A stretch of 64,000 bases of DNA from Arthrobacter sp. E3 (GTDB taxonomy: Bacteria; Actinomycetota; Actinomycetes; Actinomycetales; Micrococcaceae), in the NCBI RefSeq assembly GCF_017353415.1, contig NZ_JAFMPX010000006.1, positions 62,001-126,000 on the forward strand, given 5' to 3'. This document shows positions 29,303 through 37,384 of the stretch, piece after piece. A program made the translations under genes and the position numbers. Under the pieces are notes generated by a model. It worked only from the letters and a program-made list of their open reading frames with translations, was not told where the DNA came from and made no database searches. Position 1 is the first letter of the stretch; each line of letters opens with the position of its first letter.

Positions 29303-29593
29303 ATGGCTAACCTCGAAGTTGAAATCGTAGCGGCGGACCATTTTGTTTGGTCCGGTGCAGCGACCCTTGTCAAGGGTTTCACCAGCGAGGGTGAGATCGG
29401 CATTCTGCCCGGTCACACCCCGTTGCTCGCGGTTTTGGCGCCGGGCTTGCTGGAGATTGCCCCCGTGGACGGATCCCGCTTCTTTGTTGAAGTGGACGGT
29501 GGCTTCTTCTCGGTTGACAGCAACCGCGTCGTGATCGTTGCTGACAATGCGCAGTTGAAGGACGGCGCAACGTCTGGCGCTGGGATTAGCTAG
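29303..29593 (+). CDS. atpC: ATP synthase F1 subunit epsilon, short form
   Basis: Rotor subunit of only 96 aa. The N-terminal ten-strand beta-sandwich is complete (MANLEVEIVAADHFVWSG, GEIGILPGHTPLLAVL near 31-46). The protein ends after NAQLKDGATSGAGIS, just where the two-helix C-terminal domain begins in 130-140 aa homologues. That missing domain is the part that inhibits ATP hydrolysis in E. coli and Bacillus. ATG at 29303 lies 2 nt after the atpD stop. The loss looks natural rather than a frameshift, since a stop (TAG) follows in frame and DUF2550 starts 11 nt later. Confidence 0.95.
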   Translation: MANLEVEIVAADHFVWSGAATLVKGFTSEGEIGILPGHTPLLAVLAPGLLEIAPVDGSRFFVEVDGGFFSVDSNRVVIVADNAQLKDGATSGAGIS

Positions 29594-29604
29594 AAGTTAT
29601 TTTG

Positions 29605-30036
29605 ATGAACGATCTCAATGTGCCGTTCATCGTGCTTGCAGGTGCTTTCCTGCTGGTTGTTATTGCACTGTGCTTGTTCGGGGTGCGCCGCCTGATGTTG
29701 CGGCGCGCCCTGGGCACGGTGGATGCTTCCATTTCAACAGCGAACAACCGCTGGGCCATGGGGGTTTGTCGTTATCAGGAGTCTGACCTTGAATGGGTCA
29801 GGCTCCTTTCCTTAAGCCCCTTGCCCACGAAAACCATGCGGCGGAGCAAGATCGAGTTGGTGGGTCGACGCGAGCCGACGGAAGCTGAACGGGTCCGTGT
29901 TCCGCCCGGTGTGGTCATCGTGATGCTGACCTATGAGGGCCGTGACGTCCTCTTGGCCATGAAGTTTGGTGCCTATGCCGGGCTTTCCTCCTGGCTTGAG
30001 GCAGGCCCACCCATCGGCGTGGGCACTTGGCGTTGA
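29605..30036 (+). CDS. DUF2550 membrane protein
   Basis: A 143-aa protein with one N-terminal membrane helix (about 7-27, VLAGAFLLVVIALCLFGV) followed by a cytoplasmic basic domain with several beta-strand-like segments. It is the conserved companion of the ATP synthase operon in actinobacteria (Rv1312 position in M. tuberculosis). The function is not established. ATG at 29605 is preceded by AGAAG at loose spacing; a TTG one codon earlier is possible. It starts 11 nt after atpC and is therefore probably co-transcribed with the operon. Confidence 0.85.
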   Translation: MNDLNVPFIVLAGAFLLVVIALCLFGVRRLMLRRALGTVDASISTANNRWAMGVCRYQESDLEWVRLLSLSPLPTKTMRRSKIELVGRREPTEAERVRVPPGVVIVMLTYEGRDVLLAMKFGAYAGLSSWLEAGPPIGVGTWR

Positions 30037-30108
30037 CACTCCCCGGTCAGCCCGGCTGACTCCCTGCCGGTTCCCTGCTGAGTCCCAGCGGGCAGCGTTA
30101 TTATCACT

Positions 30109-31527
30109 GTGCCCGGGCCGCTTCGCGCCAAGGTTTCCTTCCAAGAGTGCGGCAACTGCGTGAACTGGATCCATGACCTGAACCTTCTCAACGGGCCGCT
30201 GCCCATCACGTTCGGACTGTTGGGCGCCGTGTCGCTCGCCTACCTGCTGGTGCGCCGCTCGCGGCGGTGGTGGCTGTTTGCCGCTGTCAGTGCCGTTGCG
30301 TCGCTGCTCATCAGCTACGCAGCGAGCTGGGCTGTCATCCACGTGCTGTTCTGGTGGCCGGAGGACCTGCCCTCCGCCGTCTTTCTGAACGTGGCGCTGA
30401 TTCTGTGGGCGCTGTCATTGGGAGGCACGACGGCGCTGGCGGGATTGCGCCACCGCGGCGGCCCGGCCTCGGGCTCCAGGGCAGAGACGGGCCGGAGCAA
30501 CAGGTCTCGCACAAGCAGGCGCCGCCGCCTCCTCGCCGTGCCAACCGCTGCCGCGATTTTGGCCGTGGCGGGGCTGCAGGTCAACGCCGCCTTCGGCGAG
30601 TTTCCCACGGTGGGCAGCCTGCTGGCCCCTCCATCGGCGGTTTCCACCGCCCCGCCTCCAGTTGAGCAGCTGGCGGCAGCCGAGCGCTTCATGATCACCC
30701 CGGTTTCGCAGCGATGGCATGCCCGTGCAGGCCAGCCGGAGAAGGGCACCGTGCTCTCAGTTCCCATTCCAGGGAAGAAGTCGGGCTTCAAGGCACGTGA
30801 CGCAATTGTGTATTTGCCACCTGCCTACCATTCGGCCGCACGACCGGTACTTCCAGTTCTTGTTCTGGTCAGCGGTCAGCCTGGTTCGCCAGAGTCCTGG
30901 TTGCGTTCCACAGCACTGGTGGCCGACCTTAATGCCTACGCGGCAGCCCATCAGGGCCTGGCTCCGCTGGTGGTAATCCCCGACCCCAATGGCAGCGAAC
31001 AGGGCAACACCATGTGTATGGATACAAGCCTGGGCCGCGCTGATACGTATATGGCCACGGATGTCCCGGCTTGGATTAAAACGAACCTGGATGCCGACAC
31101 GAACCCTGCGCACTGGGCAGTGGGTGGCTTCTCCTTTGGCGGGACCTGCTCCCTGCAAATGGTCACACGCCACCCCGACACCTTCGAGACGTTCATGGCC
31201 ATCTCCCCTGAGCGTGAACCTGCTCTGGCCAGCAAGCGTTCCGTGACGGTGGAACGTGCATTCCACGGCGATGCTGCTGCGTTCGATGCGCTGGTGCCAC
31301 TGACGTTGCTGGCGCAGAAATCATACCCGCACATTCATGGCTGGTTTGCCTCTGGAAGCGGGGATGCAACGTATTCTGCCAACGTGAAAGTCCTGCAGCA
31401 AGCGGCTCGTAAAGCGGGCATGACGACGCAGAGCGTGGAGTTCCCGGGCGGGCACTCCTGGTCCGTGGCCAGTGCCGCAATGCCGCGGGGATTTAACTTT
31501 ATGTTTCCCAGATTGGGCTTGCCATGA
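30109..31527 (+). CDS. membrane-anchored alpha/beta-hydrolase esterase
   Basis: A 472-aa protein. Three to four hydrophobic segments (about 28-50, 55-75, 85-110, 142-160) precede an extracytoplasmic esterase domain (about 190-472) of the esterase-D/FrmB type. The nucleophile is in GGFSFGGTCS near 340, an acid residue lies further on, and the catalytic His is in PGGHSW near 446-451. The stop codon overlaps the ATG of the MprF-like gene by 4 nt, so the two form one functional unit. Hydrolases paired with aminoacyl-phosphatidylglycerol synthases are known to remove the amino acid again (PA0919 in Pseudomonas, AhyD in Enterococcus). That role is inferred here from context. Start uncertain: GTG 30109 or GTG 30160. 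Confidence 0.8.
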   Translation: MPGPLRAKVSFQECGNCVNWIHDLNLLNGPLPITFGLLGAVSLAYLLVRRSRRWWLFAAVSAVASLLISYAASWAVIHVLFWWPEDLPSAVFLNVALILWALSLGGTTALAGLRHRGGPASGSRAETGRSNRSRTSRRRRLLAVPTAAAILAVAGLQVNAAFGEFPTVGSLLAPPSAVSTAPPPVEQLAAAERFMITPVSQRWHARAGQPEKGTVLSVPIPGKKSGFKARDAIVYLPPAYHSAARPVLPVLVLVSGQPGSPESWLRSTALVADLNAYAAAHQGLAPLVVIPDPNGSEQGNTMCMDTSLGRADTYMATDVPAWIKTNLDADTNPAHWAVGGFSFGGTCSLQMVTRHPDTFETFMAISPEREPALASKRSVTVERAFHGDAAAFDALVPLTLLAQKSYPHIHGWFASGSGDATYSANVKVLQQAARKAGMTTQSVEFPGGHSWSVASAAMPRGFNFMFPRLGLP

Positions 31528-34025
31528 CAATGGGCTCTGCCGTGTCAACCGAGGCAGCGAAGCCGTCCGCTGCTGCAACCTCGATGCGGGTGATTGGTGC
31601 CTGGCTGCGCCGTGCGCCATTTAGTGCCACCCTTATGGCGGCGAGCCTTGCTGTGCACATCGTGGCCAGCGGGCTTTTAGGGCGTCTGCCAAGGGACGCG
31701 GCCGGGCGGTGGGGATTCCAGTCCACGGACTTGCTGGACGGTCACTGGTGGAATGTGTTCACAACTGTGTTCATGAGCACCAACACCGCCTCCATGCTCC
31801 TCGGCGTGGCCGTGCTGGGAGCCGTTTTGGGTTTGGCAGAATCTACTGTCGGAACAATACGCACGGCCGTACTTTTCAGCGTAATCCAGGGTGGCGCCGT
31901 CGTACTTTATACAGTGGTGCTTGGCCTCGGAAACTGGGCGGGAGTCGACTGGCCCACCGGCATGGGGCAGGCCACCTTGTTGGGGCCCTTTGCCGCGTCC
32001 GCGGGGACATTGATGGCCGCCAGCCAGGCCATCAGCTTGCTGTGGCGCCGGCGTTTGCGCGTGTTGGTGCTTGCCGCCTCGATCATGCTGACCATGTATG
32101 TGGGCCACGCCCAGCACTTATTCATTTTGCTGGCCGCCGTTGTGGGCCTATTCCTTGGCCTCGCACTGATCAAGTCAGTGGGGCCCGGGATGACCGGGCG
32201 GTCCACAAGCAAGGAAGTGCGCACCATTCTGGCGATCGTGGTGGCCGTCTTTGCGGTGGGCCCGTTCGCTGCAGCAGTGGCACACGTGGCGGTGGGTCCG
32301 CTGGCCGTCATGCGGGCCTGGATCACGAACCAGGATCCGACCCTGGCACAATGGGAGGGCAGCTGCACGGCGAACGCTGCCGCCTGCCACACGATGGTCC
32401 ACAACCTTGGCCTGATGGGTCCGGGCGGGCACCTGCTGGCGCTCATGCCGATGGTGTTGCTGCTGGTCTGCGCCGAGGGGCTGCGCCGGGGCAACAGGCT
32501 CGCGTTGTGGGCTGCGGTGTACATCCATGTGGTGATTGGCGTGGTCTCGGCATTTTATTTTCAAGTGTTTTCCGGGATCGGCCTGCCCTTGCGCCGCGGG
32601 CACCGTATCTTGAGCATCAACGAATCCGTGGGGGAGCTGTTACCCGTGGTGTTGGCGCCGTTGTTGATAGCCACACTGTTGGTGGTTTTCCGGCGGCACT
32701 TCAGAATTGACCCGGACCCGGTGCTGCGGCGCCGTTCACTCGTTTTCCTGCCGTTGCTGCTGGTGGCCTTTGTGGCGCTGTACGCCGTGGCGTGGCTGGC
32801 AGGCGGAAACGCACAAAATCCGCTGGGATGGGCTGAGCTGGTTGCGGGGATTCCCAGGATCGTACTGCCGTTTCCGTTTCCCTTCAGCTATGCTGCCAAC
32901 GTCTATCCGCATGGCTTTGCTGCCGAACTGCTCTTTAGCTTCGGTGGGCCTGTCCTGTGGGCGCTCAGCGCGGCCAGCATTTTGGCCGTATTTCTCTCCC
33001 GCCGCCAGATCAGTGGGGCAGACCGTCGGGACAAGGCGCTGTCGCTGGTCCGGTTGGGCGGGGATTCCTTGTCATGGATGGCCGGCTGGGCCAACAACCA
33101 GTACTGGTTCAACGCGGCAGGCACGGCCGGGGTGGCGTACCAAATTCACAACGGCGTGGCTGTCACAGTGGGTGGACCGGTAGGTCTGCCAGAGGAGCAA
33201 GAGGCGGCCGTCAACGGATTCGTGGATTTCTGCACTGATGAATCGTTGACGCCCTGCTTCTATTCGGTGGGCGAGCAAACTGCCAGGTGCTTGGAACCGC
33301 ATGGCTGGCGTCGCATTGCGGTGGCTGCTGAAACGCTGCTGGATGTGCAGACCATGGATTTCAAGGGTCGCAACTGGCAAAACGTGCGCACCGCAGTGAA
33401 CAAGGCAAAAAAACTGGGTGTAACGGCACTCTGGTGCAGCTACGAGGAGTTGACCATCGGTCAGCGCACGCAGGTCAACGAAATTTCCGAAGACTGGGTT
33501 TCCGGACAGGCACTGCCGGAGCTCGGCTTTACCCTGGGAGGTCTGGCTGAGCTCAAAGATAACAACGTCCAGCTATGCCTGGCCATTGACGAGGACGGGC
33601 GCATCCATGCCGTGACAAGCTGGCTTCCGGTGTTTTCCAACGGTGAAGTGGTCAGCTGGACCCTCGATTTCATGCGCCGCAATTCGGGGGCGTTCAGCGG
33701 GGTGATGGAGTATCTCATTGCCCAGGCCGTCCTGCACTTTGCCGCCACGGTTGAGTGTATTTCACTCTCGGGTTCCCCACTGGCCGCAGGCGCCGAAGCG
33801 GAGGGCCCGTTGGGGAAGATGCTGGCGCTGTTGGCCCGGACCCTGGAACCGTTGTACGGTTTTTCTTCGCTGGCCAATTTTAAGCAGCGCTTCCAGCCCC
33901 GTCACAGCACCCTGTACATGGTGTATCAGGACCCGCTGTCGCTACCTGCCATGGGCCGCGCCATCGCCGAGGCCTACCTGCCCAACATTTCAGTCCACGC
34001 GCTGGCCAAACTGCTGCGCAAGTAG
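31524..34025 (+). CDS. rhomboid-like/MprF-like fusion, putative aminoacyl-lipid synthase
   Basis: An 833-aa protein with about twelve membrane helices and a C-terminal cytoplasmic GNAT-like domain (DUF2156, about 500-833). That domain in MprF transfers an amino acid from aminoacyl-tRNA to phosphatidylglycerol or diacylglycerol. The N-terminal part (about 30-230) looks like a rhomboid bundle: HWWNVFTTVFMSTN near 72, an AASAG segment near 155 in place of the GxSG active site, and HAQHLFILLAAVVGLFLG near 195. A second helix bundle follows (240-495). The substrate amino acid and lipid are unknown. It is coupled by a 4-nt overlap to the upstream esterase. A convergent hairpin separates it from nagA. 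Confidence 0.75.
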   Translation: MTMGSAVSTEAAKPSAAATSMRVIGAWLRRAPFSATLMAASLAVHIVASGLLGRLPRDAAGRWGFQSTDLLDGHWWNVFTTVFMSTNTASMLLGVAVLGAVLGLAESTVGTIRTAVLFSVIQGGAVVLYTVVLGLGNWAGVDWPTGMGQATLLGPFAASAGTLMAASQAISLLWRRRLRVLVLAASIMLTMYVGHAQHLFILLAAVVGLFLGLALIKSVGPGMTGRSTSKEVRTILAIVVAVFAVGPFAAAVAHVAVGPLAVMRAWITNQDPTLAQWEGSCTANAAACHTMVHNLGLMGPGGHLLALMPMVLLLVCAEGLRRGNRLALWAAVYIHVVIGVVSAFYFQVFSGIGLPLRRGHRILSINESVGELLPVVLAPLLIATLLVVFRRHFRIDPDPVLRRRSLVFLPLLLVAFVALYAVAWLAGGNAQNPLGWAELVAGIPRIVLPFPFPFSYAANVYPHGFAAELLFSFGGPVLWALSAASILAVFLSRRQISGADRRDKALSLVRLGGDSLSWMAGWANNQYWFNAAGTAGVAYQIHNGVAVTVGGPVGLPEEQEAAVNGFVDFCTDESLTPCFYSVGEQTARCLEPHGWRRIAVAAETLLDVQTMDFKGRNWQNVRTAVNKAKKLGVTALWCSYEELTIGQRTQVNEISEDWVSGQALPELGFTLGGLAELKDNNVQLCLAIDEDGRIHAVTSWLPVFSNGEVVSWTLDFMRRNSGAFSGVMEYLIAQAVLHFAATVECISLSGSPLAAGAEAEGPLGKMLALLARTLEPLYGFSSLANFKQRFQPRHSTLYMVYQDPLSLPAMGRAIAEAYLPNISVHALAKLLRK

Positions 34026-34041
34026 CGCAGACAACAGTCAA

Positions 34042-34080
34042 GGCAACAGGCCCCACGCACCAAGTGTGGGGGCCTGTTGG
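34042..34080. terminator. hairpin between convergent MprF-like gene and nagA
   Basis: CAACAGGCCCC (34044-34054) pairs with GGGGCCTGTTG (34069-34079) around a 14-nt loop that can extend the stem. It lies between two gene ends that face each other. On the plus strand the next bases are GCAAAAC, so a U-run is missing. Confidence 0.55.
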
Positions 34081-34119
34081 CAAAACTGCAGGCTTCTGTG
34101 CCTGCTTCTCCTTCAGCTG

Positions 34120-35364
34120 CTAGCTCAGCCAGACTCCGGAACGCATGACGCGCTGGAGGGCAAGGTCGGCGTCGACAATGAGGACGTCCGCCCGCAGGCC
34201 GCGACGCAGCGCACCGACCTCATCCGTCAGTCCAAGGACAGCGGCTGGGACCGCGGTGGCGGACTTCAAGGCGTCGGCGAACTTCACGCCGGCGGCCGTG
34301 GTGCGACGAAGCACGTCAAGCAACGTGGCCGTCCCGCCGGCAATTGATCCGGTGGCGTCGAGTGTGGCAACGCCGTTGGAGACCGTGACGGGGGAGGGCC
34401 CCAGCATGTACTGGCCATCTGCCAGACCCGCGGCAGCCATGGAGTCGGTGACCAGAACGATGTTCTCCGCCCCAACGAGCTCAAAAACGGTTTTCACCGT
34501 TTCCGGGTCAAGGTGGGTGTTGTCAGCCACAAGCTCGACGGCGGCGTGTCCGGCGCTGGCGATGCGAAGGCAAGCGGCTACGGGGCCGGGGGAACGGTGG
34601 TGCATCGGCGGCATGCCGTTGAACAGGTGCGTGACTGTGGGGCGGCCGGAAGTGCCGCCGAACCCGGTGGAATCCAGACCCTCCCGTGCTTGTTCCAAGG
34701 ACTCTGCAGCGGTGACGGTGTCGCAGTTCGTGTGGCCCACCGAGGGGGTGATGCCGTGAGCGGTGAGCAGGTCGACCAGCTCCGCCGCGCCGGGCAGTTC
34801 GGGAGCATACGTCATGGTGGTGATGGTGCCGCGGCCTGCCTCGATGAGTGTGGACGTCAACTCGAGATCCGGTTCCAGCAGGAAGGCCGGGTTTTGCGCC
34901 CCGCACCGGGCGTGCGACAGGAACGGTCCCTCCAGGTGGATGCCTGCAACCAAGCCCTCGTCCGCCAACTCGGCGAAAACGTCTATGCCCTTGAGCAGGT
35001 CAGCTGGTGCGGCGGTCACCATGCTGGCAAGCAGCGTGGTGGTGCCTGCGCGGTGCAGGAAGTCAATGGCCGTGCGGGCTGAAGCCTCATCACCACTGGG
35101 GAAATCCCCGCCATTGCCGCCGTGGGTGTGGATGTCCACAAGTCCGGGCAGGATACGCTGACCGGCAGGAAGGGAGATGATATTGGCGGCATCGACATCG
35201 CCCTGCTCAAAACCAGGTTCATCAAAGTGGTCGGCACGTCCCGCATACACAATCCTGTCACCGTCAATAGCGAGCAGGCCGCCCTCGACCACGCCGTGGT
35301 CAGTGGCAATGGCGCCGTGGAGAAGGAACTTTGTGGACACGGGGGCGGGGCTTGGATCAGTCAT
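34120..35364 (-). CDS. nagA: N-acetylglucosamine-6-phosphate deacetylase
   Basis: Amidohydrolase that converts GlcNAc-6-P to GlcN-6-P and acetate, for GlcNAc catabolism and peptidoglycan recycling. The protein is 414 aa. The metal motif HTHGGNGGDF lies near residues 79-88, Glu in GIHLEGPFLS near 143, His in SVGHTNCDT near 218, and the catalytic Asp in LVTDSMAAAG near 307. The ATG at 35364 has TAGACT 6 nt upstream, so the message is probably leaderless. nagB, the next enzyme of the pathway, is 9 kb away on the other strand, so the two are not one operon here. No GlcNAc-specific operator is evident. Confidence 0.95.
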   Translation of the reverse strand: MTDPSPAPVSTKFLLHGAIATDHGVVEGGLLAIDGDRIVYAGRADHFDEPGFEQGDVDAANIISLPAGQRILPGLVDIHTHGGNGGDFPSGDEASARTAIDFLHRAGTTTLLASMVTAAPADLLKGIDVFAELADEGLVAGIHLEGPFLSHARCGAQNPAFLLEPDLELTSTLIEAGRGTITTMTYAPELPGAAELVDLLTAHGITPSVGHTNCDTVTAAESLEQAREGLDSTGFGGTSGRPTVTHLFNGMPPMHHRSPGPVAACLRIASAGHAAVELVADNTHLDPETVKTVFELVGAENIVLVTDSMAAAGLADGQYMLGPSPVTVSNGVATLDATGSIAGGTATLLDVLRRTTAAGVKFADALKSATAVPAAVLGLTDEVGALRRGLRADVLIVDADLALQRVMRSGVWLS

Positions 35365-35370
35365 GCAGCA

Positions 35371-35376
35371 AGTCTA
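35371..35376 (-). promoter_or_regulatory. -10 box TAGACT, leaderless nagA start
   Basis: TAGACT on the minus strand ends exactly 6 nt before the nagA ATG. No Shine-Dalgarno sequence lies between them. Confidence 0.55.
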
Positions 35377-35411
35377 GCCAAGAAGCATCCTCGGATGCTT
35401 GGCATGGCTGC

Positions 35412-36107
35412 CTAGAACAGTCGTGAGGCGCTGTCATCCACTCCGCGCATGGCGTCGTAGTCGAGAGTTTTGCACTCAATGCCGCGGTCTGCGGCAAGTG
35501 TCTTGGCCTGTGGCTTGATCTGCTGGGCGGCAAAAATACCGCGCACAGGTGCCAAGAGCGGGTCGCGGTTGAGTAACTCCAAGTACCGCGTGAGCTGTTC
35601 GACGCCGTCAATGTCGCCGCGGCGTTTGAGTTCAATGGCCACGGTGGCGCCAACTGCGTCGCGGGCCAGGATGTCAACGGGGCCAATGGCGGTGAAGTAT
35701 TCGCGCCGGATCAAGGTGAAGCCCGAGCCCAGCAGTTCGATCTGGGCGGCCAGGAGGCGTTGGAGGTCGGCCTCGACGCCGTCCTTGATGAGGCCCGGAT
35801 CGGTGCCAAGGTCATGGCTGGCATCGCTGATGCGTTCGTAGATGTTGATGATCAACTTGTCGTCCTGTTTGGTGGACTGCACCACCCATTGCTCCACCAC
35901 CCCGTCCTCGAGCTCGGTGTCCGCGGCAGCCACAGTGCGCAGCGTGGCGGGTGGGCTCATCCAGTTCAACGGCTTGTAGGAGCCGCCGTCGGAGTGCACC
36001 AAAACTGAACCGTCGGCCTTGACCAGCAGCAGCCTGACGGCGAGGGGAAGATGGGCTTTGAGGCGTCCGACGTAGTCGACGGAGCACTTGGCTATCACTA
36101 AACGCAC
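35412..36107 (-). CDS. nucS: mismatch-specific endonuclease NucS
   Basis: Cuts DNA at mismatches and is the central enzyme of the MutS/MutL-independent mismatch repair of actinobacteria. The protein is 231 aa. An N-terminal DNA-binding domain ([24 protein letters not shown] near 50) is followed by a nuclease domain with [23 protein letters not shown] near 150-172. Its Asp and the E-x-K pair are the metal-binding residues. The C-terminus ends SASRLF, resembling the short beta-clamp-binding tail of family members. GTG at 36107 is chosen by homology; TAGAGT lies 7 nt upstream, giving a leaderless start. It is convergent with nagA's upstream side and divergent from the next gene. Confidence 0.95.
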   Translation of the reverse strand: MRLVIAKCSVDYVGRLKAHLPLAVRLLLVKADGSVLVHSDGGSYKPLNWMSPPATLRTVAAADTELEDGVVEQWVVQSTKQDDKLIINIYERISDASHDLGTDPGLIKDGVEADLQRLLAAQIELLGSGFTLIRREYFTAIGPVDILARDAVGATVAIELKRRGDIDGVEQLTRYLELLNRDPLLAPVRGIFAAQQIKPQAKTLAADRGIECKTLDYDAMRGVDDSASRLF

Positions 36108-36114
36108 GCCCTCC

Positions 36115-36120
36115 ACTCTA
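36115..36120 (-). promoter_or_regulatory. -10 box TAGAGT, leaderless nucS start
   Basis: TAGAGT on the minus strand ends 7 nt before the nucS GTG. A GGAGGG run falls in the gap, but only 1-2 nt from the GTG, too close for normal ribosome binding. Confidence 0.5.
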
Positions 36121-36177
36121 GCCGTTTGCGTTCTCGGCTGCGCCGCACCACCTGCGCGTGTGCGGCACAATAGAGGA

Positions 36178-36522
36178 ATGCCCCGCTCCAACCGCCCACG
36201 CCGCAGCCATGGCTCTGCAGCCCGCAACTCCAAATGGACGCGGGGAACTGCACAGAACGACGACGACGATCTGAACCGGACGCGTATGGGCATCCCCACC
36301 ACCGAGGCGGCTCCCGACGGTGTGTGGGCGGTGCGAAGCATCAGTGCCGGGAACGCCCAAAAGGTGTACAGCTGTCCGGGGTGCAACCATCAGGTCATGC
36401 CCGGCGTAGCGCACCTTGTGGTCTGGCAGGAGGACGCACTTTTCGGTAAAGAGGCTGGTTTGCGTGAGCGGCGGCACTGGCACACTAATTGTTGGCAGGG
36501 ACGCCGCTATCGTTACAAATAG
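36178..36522 (+). CDS. small actinobacterial zinc-ribbon-like protein
   Basis: A 114-aa soluble protein. Residues 1-40 are basic and disordered ([16 protein letters not shown]). The core has SCPGCNHQV near 61-69, followed by His residues (PGVAHLVVW) and a distal HWHTNCW near 100, so a mixed Cys/His zinc site is likely. Such proteins are conserved next to nucS in actinobacteria and have no established role. The ATG at 36178 has CACAAT 6 nt upstream, compatible with a leaderless start; the GAGGA in between is too close for a ribosome site. It is divergent from nucS with a 70-bp shared promoter region. Confidence 0.7.
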   Translation: MPRSNRPRRSHGSAARNSKWTRGTAQNDDDDLNRTRMGIPTTEAAPDGVWAVRSISAGNAQKVYSCPGCNHQVMPGVAHLVVWQEDALFGKEAGLRERRHWHTNCWQGRRYRYK

Positions 36523-36543
36523 CTTGGCAGCCCAGACCCCCGG

Positions 36544-36549
36544 TAGTCT
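36544..36549 (+). promoter_or_regulatory. -10 box TAGTCT, leaderless hydrolase start
   Basis: TAGTCT ends 7 nt before the ATG at 36557. The gap (TGAAACC) has no ribosome-binding sequence. Confidence 0.5.
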
Positions 36550-36556
36550 TGAAACC

Positions 36557-37348
36557 ATGGTTTTTGATCCTTCCTCTCTTGACTACGTTGACGACGGCGC
36601 CCCGGTTGCCGTCCGTGCCGCGACCATCCTGCCTGCAGTGCGGGAGAACGTTGAGCTGCGGACCTCCGACGGCCTGACCCTGGTGGGGGAACTGGCCATG
36701 CCCGCCGACGGGGTGGTTCGGGCCACGTTGATCACGTTCCACCCATTGCCCACCCATGGCGGTTTCATGGACTCGCACGTGTACAAGAAGGCGTCCTACC
36801 GTCTGCCTGCCCTGGCCGGCATTGCCGTGCTGCGCTTCAACACCCGCGGCACCAGCTCTCCCCGTGGGACAAGCGAAGGCACCTTTGAAAATGGGGTGGG
36901 GGAGCGTCTGGACGTGGAAGCTGCAGTGCAGTTTGCCGTTGACCGTGGGATGCCCAACCGTTGGTTGCTGGGCTGGTCCTTCGGCACCGAACTGGTGCTG
37001 AAGTACGGTGCCATCGCTCCTGCTGCTGGCGCCATCGAAGGTGCCGTGCTGCTGTCCCCGCCCCTGCACAGTGCCCAGGATGCCGACTTGGACGCCTGGG
37101 CTGCCTATGGCAAGCCCCTGACGGTGCTTGTCCCGGAGTTCGACGACTACCTGCAGCCGGACGCCGCAAGAGCGCGCTTCTCCAGGATCCCGCAGGCCAA
37201 GTTGGTGGCCGTTGCCGGGGCAAAGCACCTGTGGGTAGGGGAGAAATACGCGGCTAGGGCGTTGGACGAAATTTCCACCACCGTGCTCGGTACACCTGTA
37301 GAACTGCCCACTGAATGGCGCGGCCCGGTGGCAACGCTGCCAGCCTAG
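36557..37348 (+). CDS. alpha/beta hydrolase
   Basis: A 263-aa cytoplasmic hydrolase. It opens with a beta-strand pair around LRTSDGLTLVGELAMP (31-46), then TFHPLPTHGGFMDS near 58 as the oxyanion-hole region, the nucleophile in LGWSFGTEL near 137-145, a candidate Asp in VPEFDDYLQPD near 195, and the His in GAKHLWVGEKY near 223-233. It belongs to the family of small dienelactone-hydrolase/lipase-like proteins found as single genes in actinobacteria. The substrate cannot be predicted. The ATG at 36557 is taken because homology begins there and a -10 box sits 7 nt upstream. Confidence 0.8.
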   Translation: MVFDPSSLDYVDDGAPVAVRAATILPAVRENVELRTSDGLTLVGELAMPADGVVRATLITFHPLPTHGGFMDSHVYKKASYRLPALAGIAVLRFNTRGTSSPRGTSEGTFENGVGERLDVEAAVQFAVDRGMPNRWLLGWSFGTELVLKYGAIAPAAGAIEGAVLLSPPLHSAQDADLDAWAAYGKPLTVLVPEFDDYLQPDAARARFSRIPQAKLVAVAGAKHLWVGEKYAARALDEISTTVLGTPVELPTEWRGPVATLPA

Positions 37349-37384
37349 TCGTGCTGGTCTAAACTGGCTGGCTCGGGCTGCACA

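Noticed and set aside
30109-31527. Antigen-85-type mycolyltransferase identity for the esterase
   Set aside because: The fold is related, but the protein has several N-terminal membrane helices and lies in an MprF-like operon; mycolic acid genes are not expected in this family of bacteria.
31524-34025. Active rhomboid protease in the N-terminal part of the MprF-like protein
   Set aside because: The GxSG active-site motif is not kept (AASAG in its place), so a protease call is not supported.
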